A DNA stretch of 24,592 nucleotides from Actinomyces sp. HMSC035G02. Lineage in GTDB: Bacteria; Actinomycetota; Actinomycetes; Actinomycetales; Actinomycetaceae. The stretch is taken from contig KV835898.1 of the NCBI GenBank assembly GCA_001838165.1, positions 1 to 24,592 of the forward strand, written 5' to 3'. Below the pieces are notes generated by a model, which saw only the letters and a program-made list of their open reading frames with translations, did no database searches and had not been told where the DNA came from. This document shows positions 15,423 to 24,592 of the stretch, one piece after another. Position numbers and translations under genes: made by a program. Position 1 is the stretch's first letter; each line of letters starts with the position of its first letter.

Positions 15423-15521
15423 ATGGGTATGCATGTGCAGACCGCTGTCAGGGGCGATCGGCGCGCTCTCGCCCCATCGGTAGCGACGCAGTTGCGCGTC
15501 ACCAATCATCGGCACGACTAG
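15423..15521 (+). CDS. Possible 32-residue leader ORF
   Basis: An ATG at 15423 preceded by an excellent ribosome site (GAGGAGG, 6 bp upstream) opens a 32-codon frame starting MGMHVQTAVRGDRRALAPSV and ending HRHD with TAG at 15519-15521. The stop lies 9 bp before the ATG of the YbjN-domain gene, whose own ribosome site (AGGGG) overlaps the stop. No membrane segment or known motif is present, and it has no cysteine, so it is not the cysteine-type leader of other actinobacteria. Strong initiation signals and close spacing support translation. It may be a regulatory upstream ORF that couples translation of the next gene. Confidence 0.45.
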   Translation: MGMHVQTAVRGDRRALAPSVATQLRVTNHRHD

Positions 15522-15530
15522 GGGTACATC

Positions 15531-16193
15531 ATGGGCTGGCTATGGCGGGCGGATGCCGACGGTGGAACCGACGGCGAGGAGACGCCTCGCCGCCGCGAAC
15601 TGCCTGACGATACCGCCTCTGATATGGAACAATGGGGAGGTAGCAACGCAGCACCTCCGGAAGGAATTGTCACGGGTAATTCGGAGTTTGAAGCCAATCG
15701 TTTCGATATGGTTCGCCCCATCACGCAGGAGCGCTTGGGCCTCCTTTTCGACTCAGAGGGATGGACGTGGCGTATCGATAGCGATGGGGATCTCTGCGGT
15801 TTCTGGGAGGGGCATCTGTTCTGCTTCCGGTTCCTCGGTGATTCGCGCGAGGTGTTGTCGATCGTTGCCTTCATGAAGAACCTTGTCCCGATTGAATACG
15901 GTGAGGATCTGCGCGACTTCCTGCAGGCGTGGCACGGTGAGTTCCTGTGGCCGAAGGCCTACATCGCTGACCAGGATGAGGGTGACCGTGTTGTCGCCGA
16001 GGTGAATGCTGACTATGAGTACGGCGCGACGGATGCGCAGCTCGTGCAGCAGGTGATGTGTGCGCTGGCGACGACCCTTCAGCTTTTCCGTGCGCTCGAG
16101 GAGCGTTATGGCCTCGACGATGACGAAGGGGCCGGTCCTGCCGGCGGGCATCAGCGCGGGTTTGATGGGCCTACCTGGCTTCCCGAGAACTGA
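15531..16193 (+). CDS. YbjN domain-containing protein
   Basis: This 220-residue protein carries a YbjN domain at about 60-205. Family features include the PITQERLGLLFDSEGW start, DGDLCGFWEGHLFCFRFLG, the central LRDFLQAWHGEFLWPKAY, and a closing helix after YEYGATDAQLVQQV. The first 55 residues are polar and probably disordered. The fold resembles the type III secretion chaperone/CesT-like class, and actinobacterial members have no settled function; stress or envelope roles have been proposed for the E. coli protein. It is cytosolic, with no signal peptide. It lies between a DUF418 gene and clpB, separated from clpB by the stress-control region, so it is probably not part of the clpB unit. 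Confidence 0.8.
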   Translation: MGWLWRADADGGTDGEETPRRRELPDDTASDMEQWGGSNAAPPEGIVTGNSEFEANRFDMVRPITQERLGLLFDSEGWTWRIDSDGDLCGFWEGHLFCFRFLGDSREVLSIVAFMKNLVPIEYGEDLRDFLQAWHGEFLWPKAYIADQDEGDRVVAEVNADYEYGATDAQLVQQVMCALATTLQLFRALEERYGLDDDEGAGPAGGHQRGFDGPTWLPEN

Positions 16194-16216
16194 CTCACAT
16201 CCTCCTCAAAATTCAA

Positions 16217-16249
16217 GTTGAGTGGAATAGACTCAACTCTGGCTTCGTT
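16217..16249 (+). promoter_or_regulatory. clpB promoter: HAIR interlocked with SigR/SigH-type promoter
   Basis: GTTGAGT-N7-ACTCAAC (16217-16223, 16231-16237) is an HspR-type inverted repeat; one more base on each side also pairs. Its 7-bp centre is GGAATAG, so the HAIR holds a GGAAT -35 (16224-16228), which after exactly 18 bp is followed by GTT (16247-16249), fitting GGAAT-N18-GTT. At dnaK it is the -10 that falls in the operator; here it is the -35. HspR binding would block sigma-factor access in either case. Confidence 0.7.
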
Positions 16250-16262
16250 GTGTCTGTCAGAA

Positions 16263-16283
16263 GGCGTTGAGTGACTCGACGCC
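16263..16283. promoter_or_regulatory. Short-spaced HAIR-like palindrome (N1) before clpB
   Basis: Arms GGCGTTGAGT (16263-16272) and ACTCGACGCC (16274-16283) pair at 9 of 10 positions around one central G. The core GTTGAGT-G-ACTCGAC repeats the short-spaced arrangement found before dnaK. It would lie in the clpB 5' leader, 29 bp before the start codon, so it may act as an operator or as an RNA hairpin. Confidence 0.5.
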
Positions 16284-16312
16284 ACCAGACAAACCATTTG
16301 GAGGAGTATTTC

Positions 16313-18911
<2,599 letters not shown>

Positions 18912-18925
<14 letters not shown>

Positions 18926-18953
18926 GATTGCGCGGTACACTGACTACCAGTGT
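18912..18953 (+). promoter_or_regulatory. tetR promoter with overlapping operator-like palindrome
   Basis: TTGATA (18912-18917), an 18-bp spacer and TACACT (18936-18941) form a good promoter overlapping the end of clpB. An inverted repeat ACACTG-N5-CAGTGT (18937-18942, 18948-18953) covers the -10 and start region. TetR-family repressors often bind such palindromes in their own promoters, so autoregulation is likely but inferred. Confidence 0.55.
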
Positions 18954-19000
18954 GTATTTCGGGCGCTCGGTATGTGGTGCCCGCAACAGCAGGAGATGAT

Positions 19001-19789
19001 ATGACAACCCAGAGGAAGGCCCGTGGCGCCTACTCCGTAGGACAGGCGACGCGTGAATCCATCCTCTCGGCAGCGATGGTTCTGATTGCAGAGCGAGGCT
19101 ATAACGGCTTTTCCCTGCGCGACCTTGGCCGTCGAGTCGGCATTTCGCACCCCGCGGTGGTCTATCACTTCCCTTCGAAGGAAGCCATCCTGCGCAGCGC
19201 GATCCAGCGTCACGAGGAGATGAACGCGCTCTTCGACGTCTCCATTAACGAAGAGGCAGAAGGCGGGTTCGACGAGGGCGGTATCACCGCAGGCTCGTTT
19301 GTCGACTGGGCGGTCGGCGAAATGCGCTTCGCCATGAAGCCCGGCGCCGACGCGGCTATCGCACTGGACTGTGTGCTGTGGGCTGAGTCCTCCTCTGAGA
19401 CGCACCCTGCGCACGCACACTACAAGTACCGCACTCAGCAGATGGAGGAAGCCCTCACTGCGATGATCCAGGCCTTCGTGGATGAGGAGGGTGCCGAGAT
19501 CGGTACGACTCCTCGCACGCTCGCGAGGATCCTCATCCGCTACTGGTACGGCTCCGTCGTCTCGGCTCGCTACAACGATGAGCCGATCGACGCTCGTGAG
19601 TTTGTCGCGGACTTCCTCGCTGTGTGTGTGCAGCTCCTGCGCCTGCCTGCGCACTACGTGCTGCAGCTCGGGGCCTCGGTCCCCGAGGAGGTCGCGGAAG
19701 TTTACGCGCGCACGCTGCGTAAGATCAGTGAAAAGACCACTGCGGCCGCCGAGGCAGGTGCGGCTCCGGCTCCGGAGGCAACCGCGTGA
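19001..19789 (+). CDS. TetR family transcriptional regulator
   Basis: This 262-residue regulator has an N-terminal TetR helix-turn-helix at about 17-65: SILSAAMVLIAERGYNGFSL and RRVGISHPAVVYHFPSKEAIL. The C-terminal ligand domain is unlike any subfamily I can name, and the last 20 residues are Ala/Pro-rich. ATG 19001 follows AGGAGA at good spacing; an in-frame ATG at 18950 would place the start inside the palindrome and lacks a ribosome site. It overlaps the next gene by four bases (GTGA), so it forms an operon with the serine hydrolase, which is the natural candidate for its regulation along with its own promoter. Confidence 0.9.
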   Translation: MTTQRKARGAYSVGQATRESILSAAMVLIAERGYNGFSLRDLGRRVGISHPAVVYHFPSKEAILRSAIQRHEEMNALFDVSINEEAEGGFDEGGITAGSFVDWAVGEMRFAMKPGADAAIALDCVLWAESSSETHPAHAHYKYRTQQMEEALTAMIQAFVDEEGAEIGTTPRTLARILIRYWYGSVVSARYNDEPIDAREFVADFLAVCVQLLRLPAHYVLQLGASVPEEVAEVYARTLRKISEKTTAAAEAGAAPAPEATA

Positions 19790-20589
19790 TCGGCCCACTG
19801 CCGTCCTTTGACGTCGCCCTCGTCCTTCGTGTCGAGGGCGACGTCGTCTATTCGCACGGCGACGTCGATCGTGTCTTCCCGCTCGCGTCGGTGACCAAGC
19901 CGATCGTTGCGTGGTCGGCGTTAGTTGCGGTCGAACGAGGCCTGATGTCTCTCGACGATCCTGCGGGTCCCGAGGGGGCGACGGTCCGTCACCTGCTGGC
20001 CCATGCCTCGGGCTTGCCGTTCGAGGGGCGTCGTCCCGTCGCGGCTCCCGAGAAGCGCCGGATCTACTCGAACGAGGGATTCGATATCCTTGGCGAGGTC
20101 ATCGAGACCGCAACCGGTGTCGGTGTTGCCCAGTGGGTGCGCGAGACGATTTTTGAGCCGCTCGGCATGGCCACGGCTGATATTCCCGGTAGCCCCGCCC
20201 ACGCGGGGGTTGCCAGTGCATCCGAAGTCAGCCTCTTCGGCGCCGAGCTCGCGCGCCCAACCCTGGTGAACGGCCCCTTGGCTGCGCTCGCCGCACTGTC
20301 GCAGTTTCCTGCGCTTGCTGGTGTCGTGCCCGGCTACGGGCGCTTCAATCCCTGTCCGTGGGGCCTCGGCCTCGAGATTCGCGGCGAGAAGTCGCCGCAC
20401 TGGACCGCGCCCGACGCCTCCCCGCGCACGATCGGCCACTTCGGGCAGTCCGGCTCATTCGTGTGGGCGGACCGCGACCTTCGCGCCAGCGCCGCCTTCG
20501 TCGGAGCAGAGCCTTTCGGGCAATGGCATCACGACAATTGGTCGGCCTTGAACGCTGAGTTGCTGCGCCTCGCGCGCGAGCACGTGTAA
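19786..20589 (+). CDS. Beta-lactamase-fold serine hydrolase (class C/esterase family)
   Basis: This 267-residue serine hydrolase is of the beta-lactamase/penicillin-binding-protein fold (Beta-lactamase superfamily, class C-like). The catalytic motifs are visible in order: S35-V-T-K38 (SxxK), Y94-S-N96 (YxN) and H218-F-G220 in place of the KTG triad, the HxG form being typical of esterases and DD-peptidases of this group. There is no signal peptide or membrane helix, so it is expected in the cytosol and is not an obvious secreted beta-lactamase. It is shorter than the usual 350-400 residues. The start is GTG within the tetR stop overlap, with GGAGG at 19774-19778. The substrate is unknown. A perfect hairpin terminator follows. 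Confidence 0.85.
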   Translation: MIGPLPSFDVALVLRVEGDVVYSHGDVDRVFPLASVTKPIVAWSALVAVERGLMSLDDPAGPEGATVRHLLAHASGLPFEGRRPVAAPEKRRIYSNEGFDILGEVIETATGVGVAQWVRETIFEPLGMATADIPGSPAHAGVASASEVSLFGAELARPTLVNGPLAALAALSQFPALAGVVPGYGRFNPCPWGLGLEIRGEKSPHWTAPDASPRTIGHFGQSGSFVWADRDLRASAAFVGAEPFGQWHHDNWSALNAELLRLAREHV

Positions 20590-20600
20590 GCGATACGGAA

Positions 20601-20628
20601 CGAGGCCTGGGCGTGTGCCCAGGCCTCG
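20601..20628. terminator. Bidirectional terminator between convergent genes
   Basis: CGAGGCCTGGGC (20601-20612) and GCCCAGGCCTCG (20617-20628) form a perfect 12-bp stem with a 4-nt loop. It lies between the ends of the serine hydrolase (plus) and exonuclease III (minus) genes and can serve both. Confidence 0.75.
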
Positions 20629-20666
20629 ACCTGTGTCGACGGCCGAGTTCCGGCCTCGGTGATCTC

Positions 20667-21482
20667 TCAGTCGACGTCGACGATGACGGGCACGTGGTCG
20701 GACGCGCCCTTGCCCTTGCGCTCGTCTCGGTCGATCTGCGCGCCGCTCACGCGCGCGGCCAGCGCCGGCGAGCAGTAGGCGAAGTCGATGCGCATTCCCT
20801 CGTTCTTGGGGAAGCGCAGCTTCTGGTAGTCCCAGTAGGTGTAGTTCGTGACGCGGTCTCGTGTGACCTCGACCCAGCCGTCCGCGGCGAAGGCAGCGAA
20901 GGCCTCGCGCTCGGGGGCCGACACGTGCGTGGCGCCTTCGAAGGCGCTCATGTCCCACACGTCTTCGTCCAGGGGCGCGACGTTCCAGTCGCCGACCAGC
21001 GCGATGCGCGCCTCGGGGTCGGCGAGCCAGCCGCGTCCCTGCTCGGCGAGGTTCGCGAGCCACTCCAGCTTGTAGGCGTAGTGCGCGTGCGTGAGCTCTC
21101 GGCCGTTGGGGACGTACAGACTCCAGATCGTCATCGACGAGGCCTGTCCGTCCTCGGAGGGAAGCGTGCCGGTCGTGTCGATGGTGACGCCGAGCGCTCG
21201 AGCTTCGACCACGGGCGGTTCACCAAAGGCGGGCTGGGTGGGGAAGTGGTCCCGGACGTCCAGGATCGGCAGGCGCGAGGCGACGGCGACGCCGTTCCAC
21301 TGGTTGAGTCCGTGGATGGCGATGTGGTATCCGGCTGCCTCGAAGGGTTCGACGGGGAACTGGTCGGGGCGGCACTTGATTTCCTGCATGGCCAGCACGT
21401 CCGTGTCCGAGCGCTGAAGGAAAGCAATGACGCGGTCGACGCGCGTGCGGATGGAGTTGACGTTCCAGGTCGCAAATCTCAT
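20667..21482 (-). CDS. xthA: Exodeoxyribonuclease III (AP endonuclease family)
   Basis: This 271-residue enzyme is of the exonuclease III/APE1 family and acts in base-excision repair, cutting at abasic sites and trimming 3' ends. The metal and catalytic residues are in place: N8 in TWNVNSIR, E34 in LAMQEIKC, the YVPNGRE and YAYKLEWL motifs, D165/N167 in VGDWNVAP, D233 in RIDFAYC, and the terminal D262-H263 of SDHVPV. The length is typical. I chose ATG 21482 because the protein then starts MRFATWNVNS. An in-frame start at 21596 would add 38 residues through a Pro-rich, non-conserved stretch and the neighbour's promoter. The ribosome site is weak. A nine-G tract lies 18 bp upstream of the start. 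Confidence 0.95.
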   Translation of the reverse strand: MRFATWNVNSIRTRVDRVIAFLQRSDTDVLAMQEIKCRPDQFPVEPFEAAGYHIAIHGLNQWNGVAVASRLPILDVRDHFPTQPAFGEPPVVEARALGVTIDTTGTLPSEDGQASSMTIWSLYVPNGRELTHAHYAYKLEWLANLAEQGRGWLADPEARIALVGDWNVAPLDEDVWDMSAFEGATHVSAPEREAFAAFAADGWVEVTRDRVTNYTYWDYQKLRFPKNEGMRIDFAYCSPALAARVSGAQIDRDERKGKGASDHVPVIVDVD

Positions 21483-21500
21483 GGAGTCGAGCCTATCCGC

Positions 21501-21509
21501 GGGGGGGGG
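21501..21509. repeat. Nine-base G homopolymer between divergent genes
   Basis: An uninterrupted run of nine G (plus strand) lies 18 bp upstream of the xthA start and about 50 bp from the promoter of the surface-protein gene. Runs of this length are prone to slippage in replication and in sequencing. Confidence 0.9.
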
Positions 21510-21558
21510 CAGTGGCGGCTGCGTGAAACGCGCGTGAAACATGCTTGGTCGGTGTGAG

Positions 21559-21595
21559 TTGTGTGAGCGCTTATTTAGAGTGATAATGATTCTCA
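21559..21595 (+). promoter_or_regulatory. Promoter with Zur/Fur-box-like operator for the surface protein
   Basis: TGATAAT-G-ATTCTCA (21581-21595) is a 7-1-7 inverted repeat with 6 of 7 arm pairs plus one more pair outside (G/C at 21580/21596). This matches the Zur-box arrangement of actinobacteria (TGA-AAT-N-ATT-TCA). Its left arm contains GATAAT (21582-21587), a -10 candidate 17 bp after TTGTGT (21559-21564). A bound repressor would block the promoter. Zur is preferred to Fur/IdeR/DtxR from the arm sequence; the assignment is by pattern. Confidence 0.65.
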
Positions 21596-21624
21596 CCTAC
21601 AACATAGCTAGAAAAGGCACTCGA

Positions 21625-24552
21625 ATGTCACACCTGCGACGCATCAGCACAGCTGCGCTCGCTCTTTTCCTGGCGCTGACCCCCGCCGCCGCGTGGGCCG
21701 GTCCCGACCAGGACAAGGAATGGATCGTTACCGGACAGCACGTTGATGCACCCATCCCCGTCTGGCATGACGACACCAACAGCTTCTCCCTGAACACCAT
21801 CAACATGCCGATGGAAAAGACCGCTTTGTGGATCCCCAAGGCATGGACCGGCACCGGCGAGAAGGACGAGGCGAAGTCGCAGCTCGTCGTTCCGGCGAAG
21901 CGTCCCGACCTGGCGTTCCTGGGCGGCGAAGGCACCGTTCTCAACGCCGCGCCCCAGACTCCCGGCCCTGGTAATACACCCATCTGGGCGGGACTTGGTG
22001 CCGGCGAGATCGGCGATACCGATAAGTTTGAGGGCGAGACCTACACGCTCGACCTCATCAGCGTCGATGGCCCGGGCCGCATGGAGATGTTCATCGACAA
22101 TGGCGACAGCGTCAACCGCTTCCTCTCCAGTCACGACACTGCGTACCGAAGCGTCTACAACCCGCGCCACACGCACCTGTACACGACCTTCACGCAGCCG
22201 GGTCGCTACGTCGCGAACTACAAGATGACCGCTCGCAGCGCCGACGGCACGGCTATCTACTCCTCGCCGATCACCCCGCTGGTCTGGCAGGTCGGCGGTG
22301 CGAACCCCACCGATGGCACCATCAAGGACATCGAATCCGCCTACAACGCGGCGCGCGCGGAGCGTACCGACGGCAACGCAGCCACGCCGACGCTCACCCT
22401 GTCCCACCACACCGAGCGTGAACACCCCGGCGACAACCACCTGACCGACATCACGCTCGACACGGGTGTCGCCACCGACACGGGTCGCGCGTGGATCACC
22501 GTCAACGGCTACTTCCTCACCGAGGTCGGCGTCGAAGGCGGCCGTGCGACCGTCTCCGAGCTGCTTGGCGCCGATGCCGCCGCCGTCCAGGCGATCTACA
22601 TCCCCGGCGACTCCGCCTCGGCACGCTGGATCTCTCAGACCGTCCAGTATTCCCAGAAGGACACCGAGCCCGTCACCGTCGGCGGAACCGACACGATCCT
22701 TGGCCCCTCCAACCCGGACCCGGCGCCGGTGTGGAACCCCGACCACCTGTCGATCTCCTCGCGCCGCGTCGAGGTCTCCTACGACCTCGTCCCCGGCTCG
22801 ACCGATCAGTACACCGCCACGGTGCGCGCCAACGACCCGAACCTGCGCGCCACGTACAAGATTGAGTTCCTCGAGTCCAAGTACGATTTCAGCCCCTGGT
22901 GCTCCATGGAGGGCACGCTGGGCGCGGGCGGCATGGACACGAAGACGCAGGACCTCGGCGTGTGCCAGTCCGACCCCATGTATATACGGGTCACGCTGCG
23001 CCCCCACCCGCTCTCGGACGCGGTCATGACCGTCGCTGACGCCTCCGACGTCACCGTCGGCTCCCACGTCGGTCTCACCGCCATGCTGAAGATGCGCGAC
23101 GGCGTCGCCGCCCCGGACGAGCCGGAACCCGCTCCGAACCCGACCCCCACGCCTGCTCCCGCCCCCGATAACGGCGGAAACGACGCAACCCCGGCCCCGG
23201 CCTCGTCCCTGCTGAGCGACCCCGTCGAGATCGCGCGCGGACACCTGGATGTGCGCCTCACCCAGGCCAGCGGCGAGGGCGGCCTCACCTATGGCCTGGC
23301 CGTCAAGGACGATTCCCTCACCAATGCGCGCACCTCCGTGCTGCGCACCGTCGGCTCCACGACCCTCGCGGTCGCACCCAACGCGCGATTCGTGCGCCCC
23401 GCCTCCCTCTCCGACCCGAGCTACGACGTGCTCGGCCCGGTGGGCACGGCCACCTACGTGCTGCCGGAGACGCAAAACAGCGACATTGTCTGGCCCGGCC
23501 TGTCCACCGAGGGCATCGATTACGCGGCACTGCCTGATGGTGCCGACCTGACCCTGCACCTCGCGCAGGCCCCCGAAGGTGCGCGCGTCGCCTTCTTCCA
23601 GGGCGGTACCTTCGGTGCGGGCGCGAAGGTCCACTTCGACTCGACCAAGGGCGACGGCCTCGTCCACACGACCGAGGCGACGCACATGCACGGCAACTGG
23701 GTCTTCAGCGCGCCCGGTACCTACCGCATCGAGGTAGGCGCTCGCAGCGGCGAACGCAGCCTCGTCGAGCCCCAGTCCTTCACCGTGGTCGTCCGATCCG
23801 GACACCACAATGAGCAGCCCGCGCCGGTTGAGGAAGAGCCCGTGCCGACGCCGTCGCCCGGCCCGTCCCCGGTGCCGGAGCCGGTCCCCACCCCGGATCC
23901 GACGCCCGCGCCCACGACTGACCCGGCTCCCGCGCCTTCTGTGGATCCGGCACCTGCCCCGGCTCCGAGCGAGGATCCCGCTCCGGTGCCCGCGCCGACC
24001 GCGGATCCGGTTCCGGCTCCCGCGCCGAGTTCTGATCCCGCACCCGCCCCGGCTCCGAGCGCTGACCCGGCACCTATGCCGCGGCCCTTCCCGGCTCCCG
24101 CGCCCAGTGGTGGCCCGGTTCGAGTGCCCGCAGCACCCGCGACCAACGCGGGCACCCCGGCCTCGTCCGGCGCGACTCGCACCGCAGCCCCTGCGGCGAA
24201 CGGTGGGAGCGCGAGCGGCGCTCCGGCTGCTCGCAGCAATGGCGCAACAAGTGGAACGAGCGGTGCGACCAGCTCGGCACCCGTGACCGCCCCGAAGGCC
24301 GCCCCCGCGGCCACCCCGTCCGCGAGCCCCTCGGCCGCTCCCCAGAGCGGTGCGCAGAGCGGAGAGGTCGCGCAGAGCGGTAGCGTGACCGCACCCGAGA
24401 ACGGGACGGCCAATGCGGCGGGCGCCATGCCGATCGCCGCGGCTGTTGAAGGCGGTCGCACGGGCGGATGGAGCCCCTACTGGCTGGTCCTCCTCGTCAT
24501 CCCGGCGGCCCTCGCCGGTGGCGGAGCCGGATACCTGATCCGGACCCGATGA
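21625..24552 (+). CDS. Large wall-associated surface protein with TIGR03769-like (choice-of-anchor M) domains
   Basis: This 975-residue exported protein resembles actinobacterial surface-anchored proteins of the TIGR03769/choice-of-anchor M type, many of which are found with metal ABC transporters. A signal peptide ends at about residue 25 (AAAWA/GPD). The first domain is at about 30-230, containing GQHVDAPIPVW, IWAGL and RHTHLYTTFTQPGRY with H182/H184. A middle Ig-like region follows (to about 520), with a likely disulphide C426-C447. The second such domain (about 540-725) contains ARGHLDVRL, IVWPGL and THMHGNWVFSAPGTYRIEV with H687/H689. A Pro-rich DPAPAPAPS repeat tract (about 735-830), a Gly/Ala/Ser/Thr-rich tract and a single membrane helix (about 953-972) with tail RTR end the protein. 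No LPxTG or LAxTG is seen. ATG 21625 has a ribosome site (AAAAGG) and leads directly into the signal peptide. A Zur-like box precedes it. Confidence 0.85.
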   Translation: MSHLRRISTAALALFLALTPAAAWAGPDQDKEWIVTGQHVDAPIPVWHDDTNSFSLNTINMPMEKTALWIPKAWTGTGEKDEAKSQLVVPAKRPDLAFLGGEGTVLNAAPQTPGPGNTPIWAGLGAGEIGDTDKFEGETYTLDLISVDGPGRMEMFIDNGDSVNRFLSSHDTAYRSVYNPRHTHLYTTFTQPGRYVANYKMTARSADGTAIYSSPITPLVWQVGGANPTDGTIKDIESAYNAARAERTDGNAATPTLTLSHHTEREHPGDNHLTDITLDTGVATDTGRAWITVNGYFLTEVGVEGGRATVSELLGADAAAVQAIYIPGDSASARWISQTVQYSQKDTEPVTVGGTDTILGPSNPDPAPVWNPDHLSISSRRVEVSYDLVPGSTDQYTATVRANDPNLRATYKIEFLESKYDFSPWCSMEGTLGAGGMDTKTQDLGVCQSDPMYIRVTLRPHPLSDAVMTVADASDVTVGSHVGLTAMLKMRDGVAAPDEPEPAPNPTPTPAPAPDNGGNDATPAPASSLLSDPVEIARGHLDVRLTQASGEGGLTYGLAVKDDSLTNARTSVLRTVGSTTLAVAPNARFVRPASLSDPSYDVLGPVGTATYVLPETQNSDIVWPGLSTEGIDYAALPDGADLTLHLAQAPEGARVAFFQGGTFGAGAKVHFDSTKGDGLVHTTEATHMHGNWVFSAPGTYRIEVGARSGERSLVEPQSFTVVVRSGHHNEQPAPVEEEPVPTPSPGPSPVPEPVPTPDPTPAPTTDPAPAPSVDPAPAPAPSEDPAPVPAPTADPVPAPAPSSDPAPAPAPSADPAPMPRPFPAPAPSGGPVRVPAAPATNAGTPASSGATRTAAPAANGGSASGAPAARSNGATSGTSGATSSAPVTAPKAAPAATPSASPSAAPQSGAQSGEVAQSGSVTAPENGTANAAGAMPIAAAVEGGRTGGWSPYWLVLLVIPAALAGGGAGYLIRTR
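23815..24117 (+). repeat. Coding repeat tract, DP-(A/V)-PAPA-P-S units
   Basis: The DNA encodes about ten imperfect units of the type DPAPAPAPS with alternating Asp, Pro and Ala, forming a stiff wall-spanning spacer. Units of about 27-30 bases share GATCCCGC/CCGGCTCC blocks, so recombination could change the length in frame. Confidence 0.75.
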
Positions 24553-24562
24553 CACGGCAAGC

Positions 24563-24592
24563 CGGGGCGGGACGCGCGCGCGTCCCGCCCCG
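24563..24592 (+). terminator. Terminator palindrome at the window edge
   Basis: Two 15-bp arms (24563-24577 and 24578-24592) form a perfect, uninterrupted 30-bp palindrome of GC-rich sequence, starting 11 bp after the surface-protein stop. It probably acts as an intrinsic terminator. The window ends on its last base, so any U-tract is not visible. Confidence 0.7.

Noticed and set aside
21490..21502. Extra copy of the array C word near xthA
   Set aside because: CCTATCCGCG is the complement of CGCGGATAGG, which matches only the first part of the word. It is a single unphased copy, so I treat it as chance.
21628..24555. 975-codon minus-strand open frame opposite the surface-protein gene
   Set aside because: It matches the sense gene's extent base for base and is composed of Gly/Arg runs complementary to its Pro/Ala repeats.

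Overview
The window is high-GC actinobacterial chromosome. The likely source is an Actinomyces or Schaalia-type resident of a mucosal surface. I infer this from the combination of a dnaK-grpE-dnaJ-hspR operon with HspR (HAIR) operators, a MurT/GatD peptidoglycan amidation pair, a secreted fucosidase ending in an LAxTG-type sortase signal, and a large Pro-rich wall protein. The genus call is inference; no rRNA or tRNA gene is visible.

Layout. Positions 1-622 hold no gene I can support but carry three successive arrays of short words repeated every 19-20 bp in both orientations. On the minus strand (623-4754) follow a GNAT acetyltransferase, an RlmC-type 23S rRNA uracil methyltransferase and a secreted GH29 alpha-L-fucosidase. 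A divergent control region (4755-5221) precedes the plus-strand chaperone operon dnaK-grpE-dnaJ-hspR (5222-9348). After a 560-bp gap come murT-gatD (9912-11959), two tandem paralogous small membrane proteins (12092-13670), a DUF418 membrane protein, a possible 32-codon leader ORF with a YbjN-domain protein, and clpB (16313-18925). Then come a TetR regulator overlapping a serine hydrolase gene, a convergent exonuclease III-type gene on the minus strand, and a 975-aa surface protein with a Zur-box-like operator. The window ends in a 30-bp perfect palindrome that looks like that gene's terminator.

How the genes work together. dnaK and clpB share a heat/oxidative stress switch: HspR-type inverted repeats (GTTGAGT-N7-ACTCARG/C) are interlocked with sequences fitting the SigR/SigH promoter rule GGAAT-N18-GTT. 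Upstream of dnaK this composite module is present three times with identical internal spacing. Upstream of clpB the same two elements are interlocked in a different register. HspR, last gene of the dnaK operon, would close the feedback loop. MurT/GatD amidate lipid II. The fucosidase and the surface protein act outside the cell on host glycans and, by inference, in zinc-limited adhesion or metal handling.

Most notable: the triplicated SigR/HspR module, the three periodic repeat arrays at the left edge, a MurT whose zinc-ribbon cysteines all appear replaced, and the Zur-like control of the surface protein. I see no CRISPR array, transposase, phage gene or obvious new defence system.
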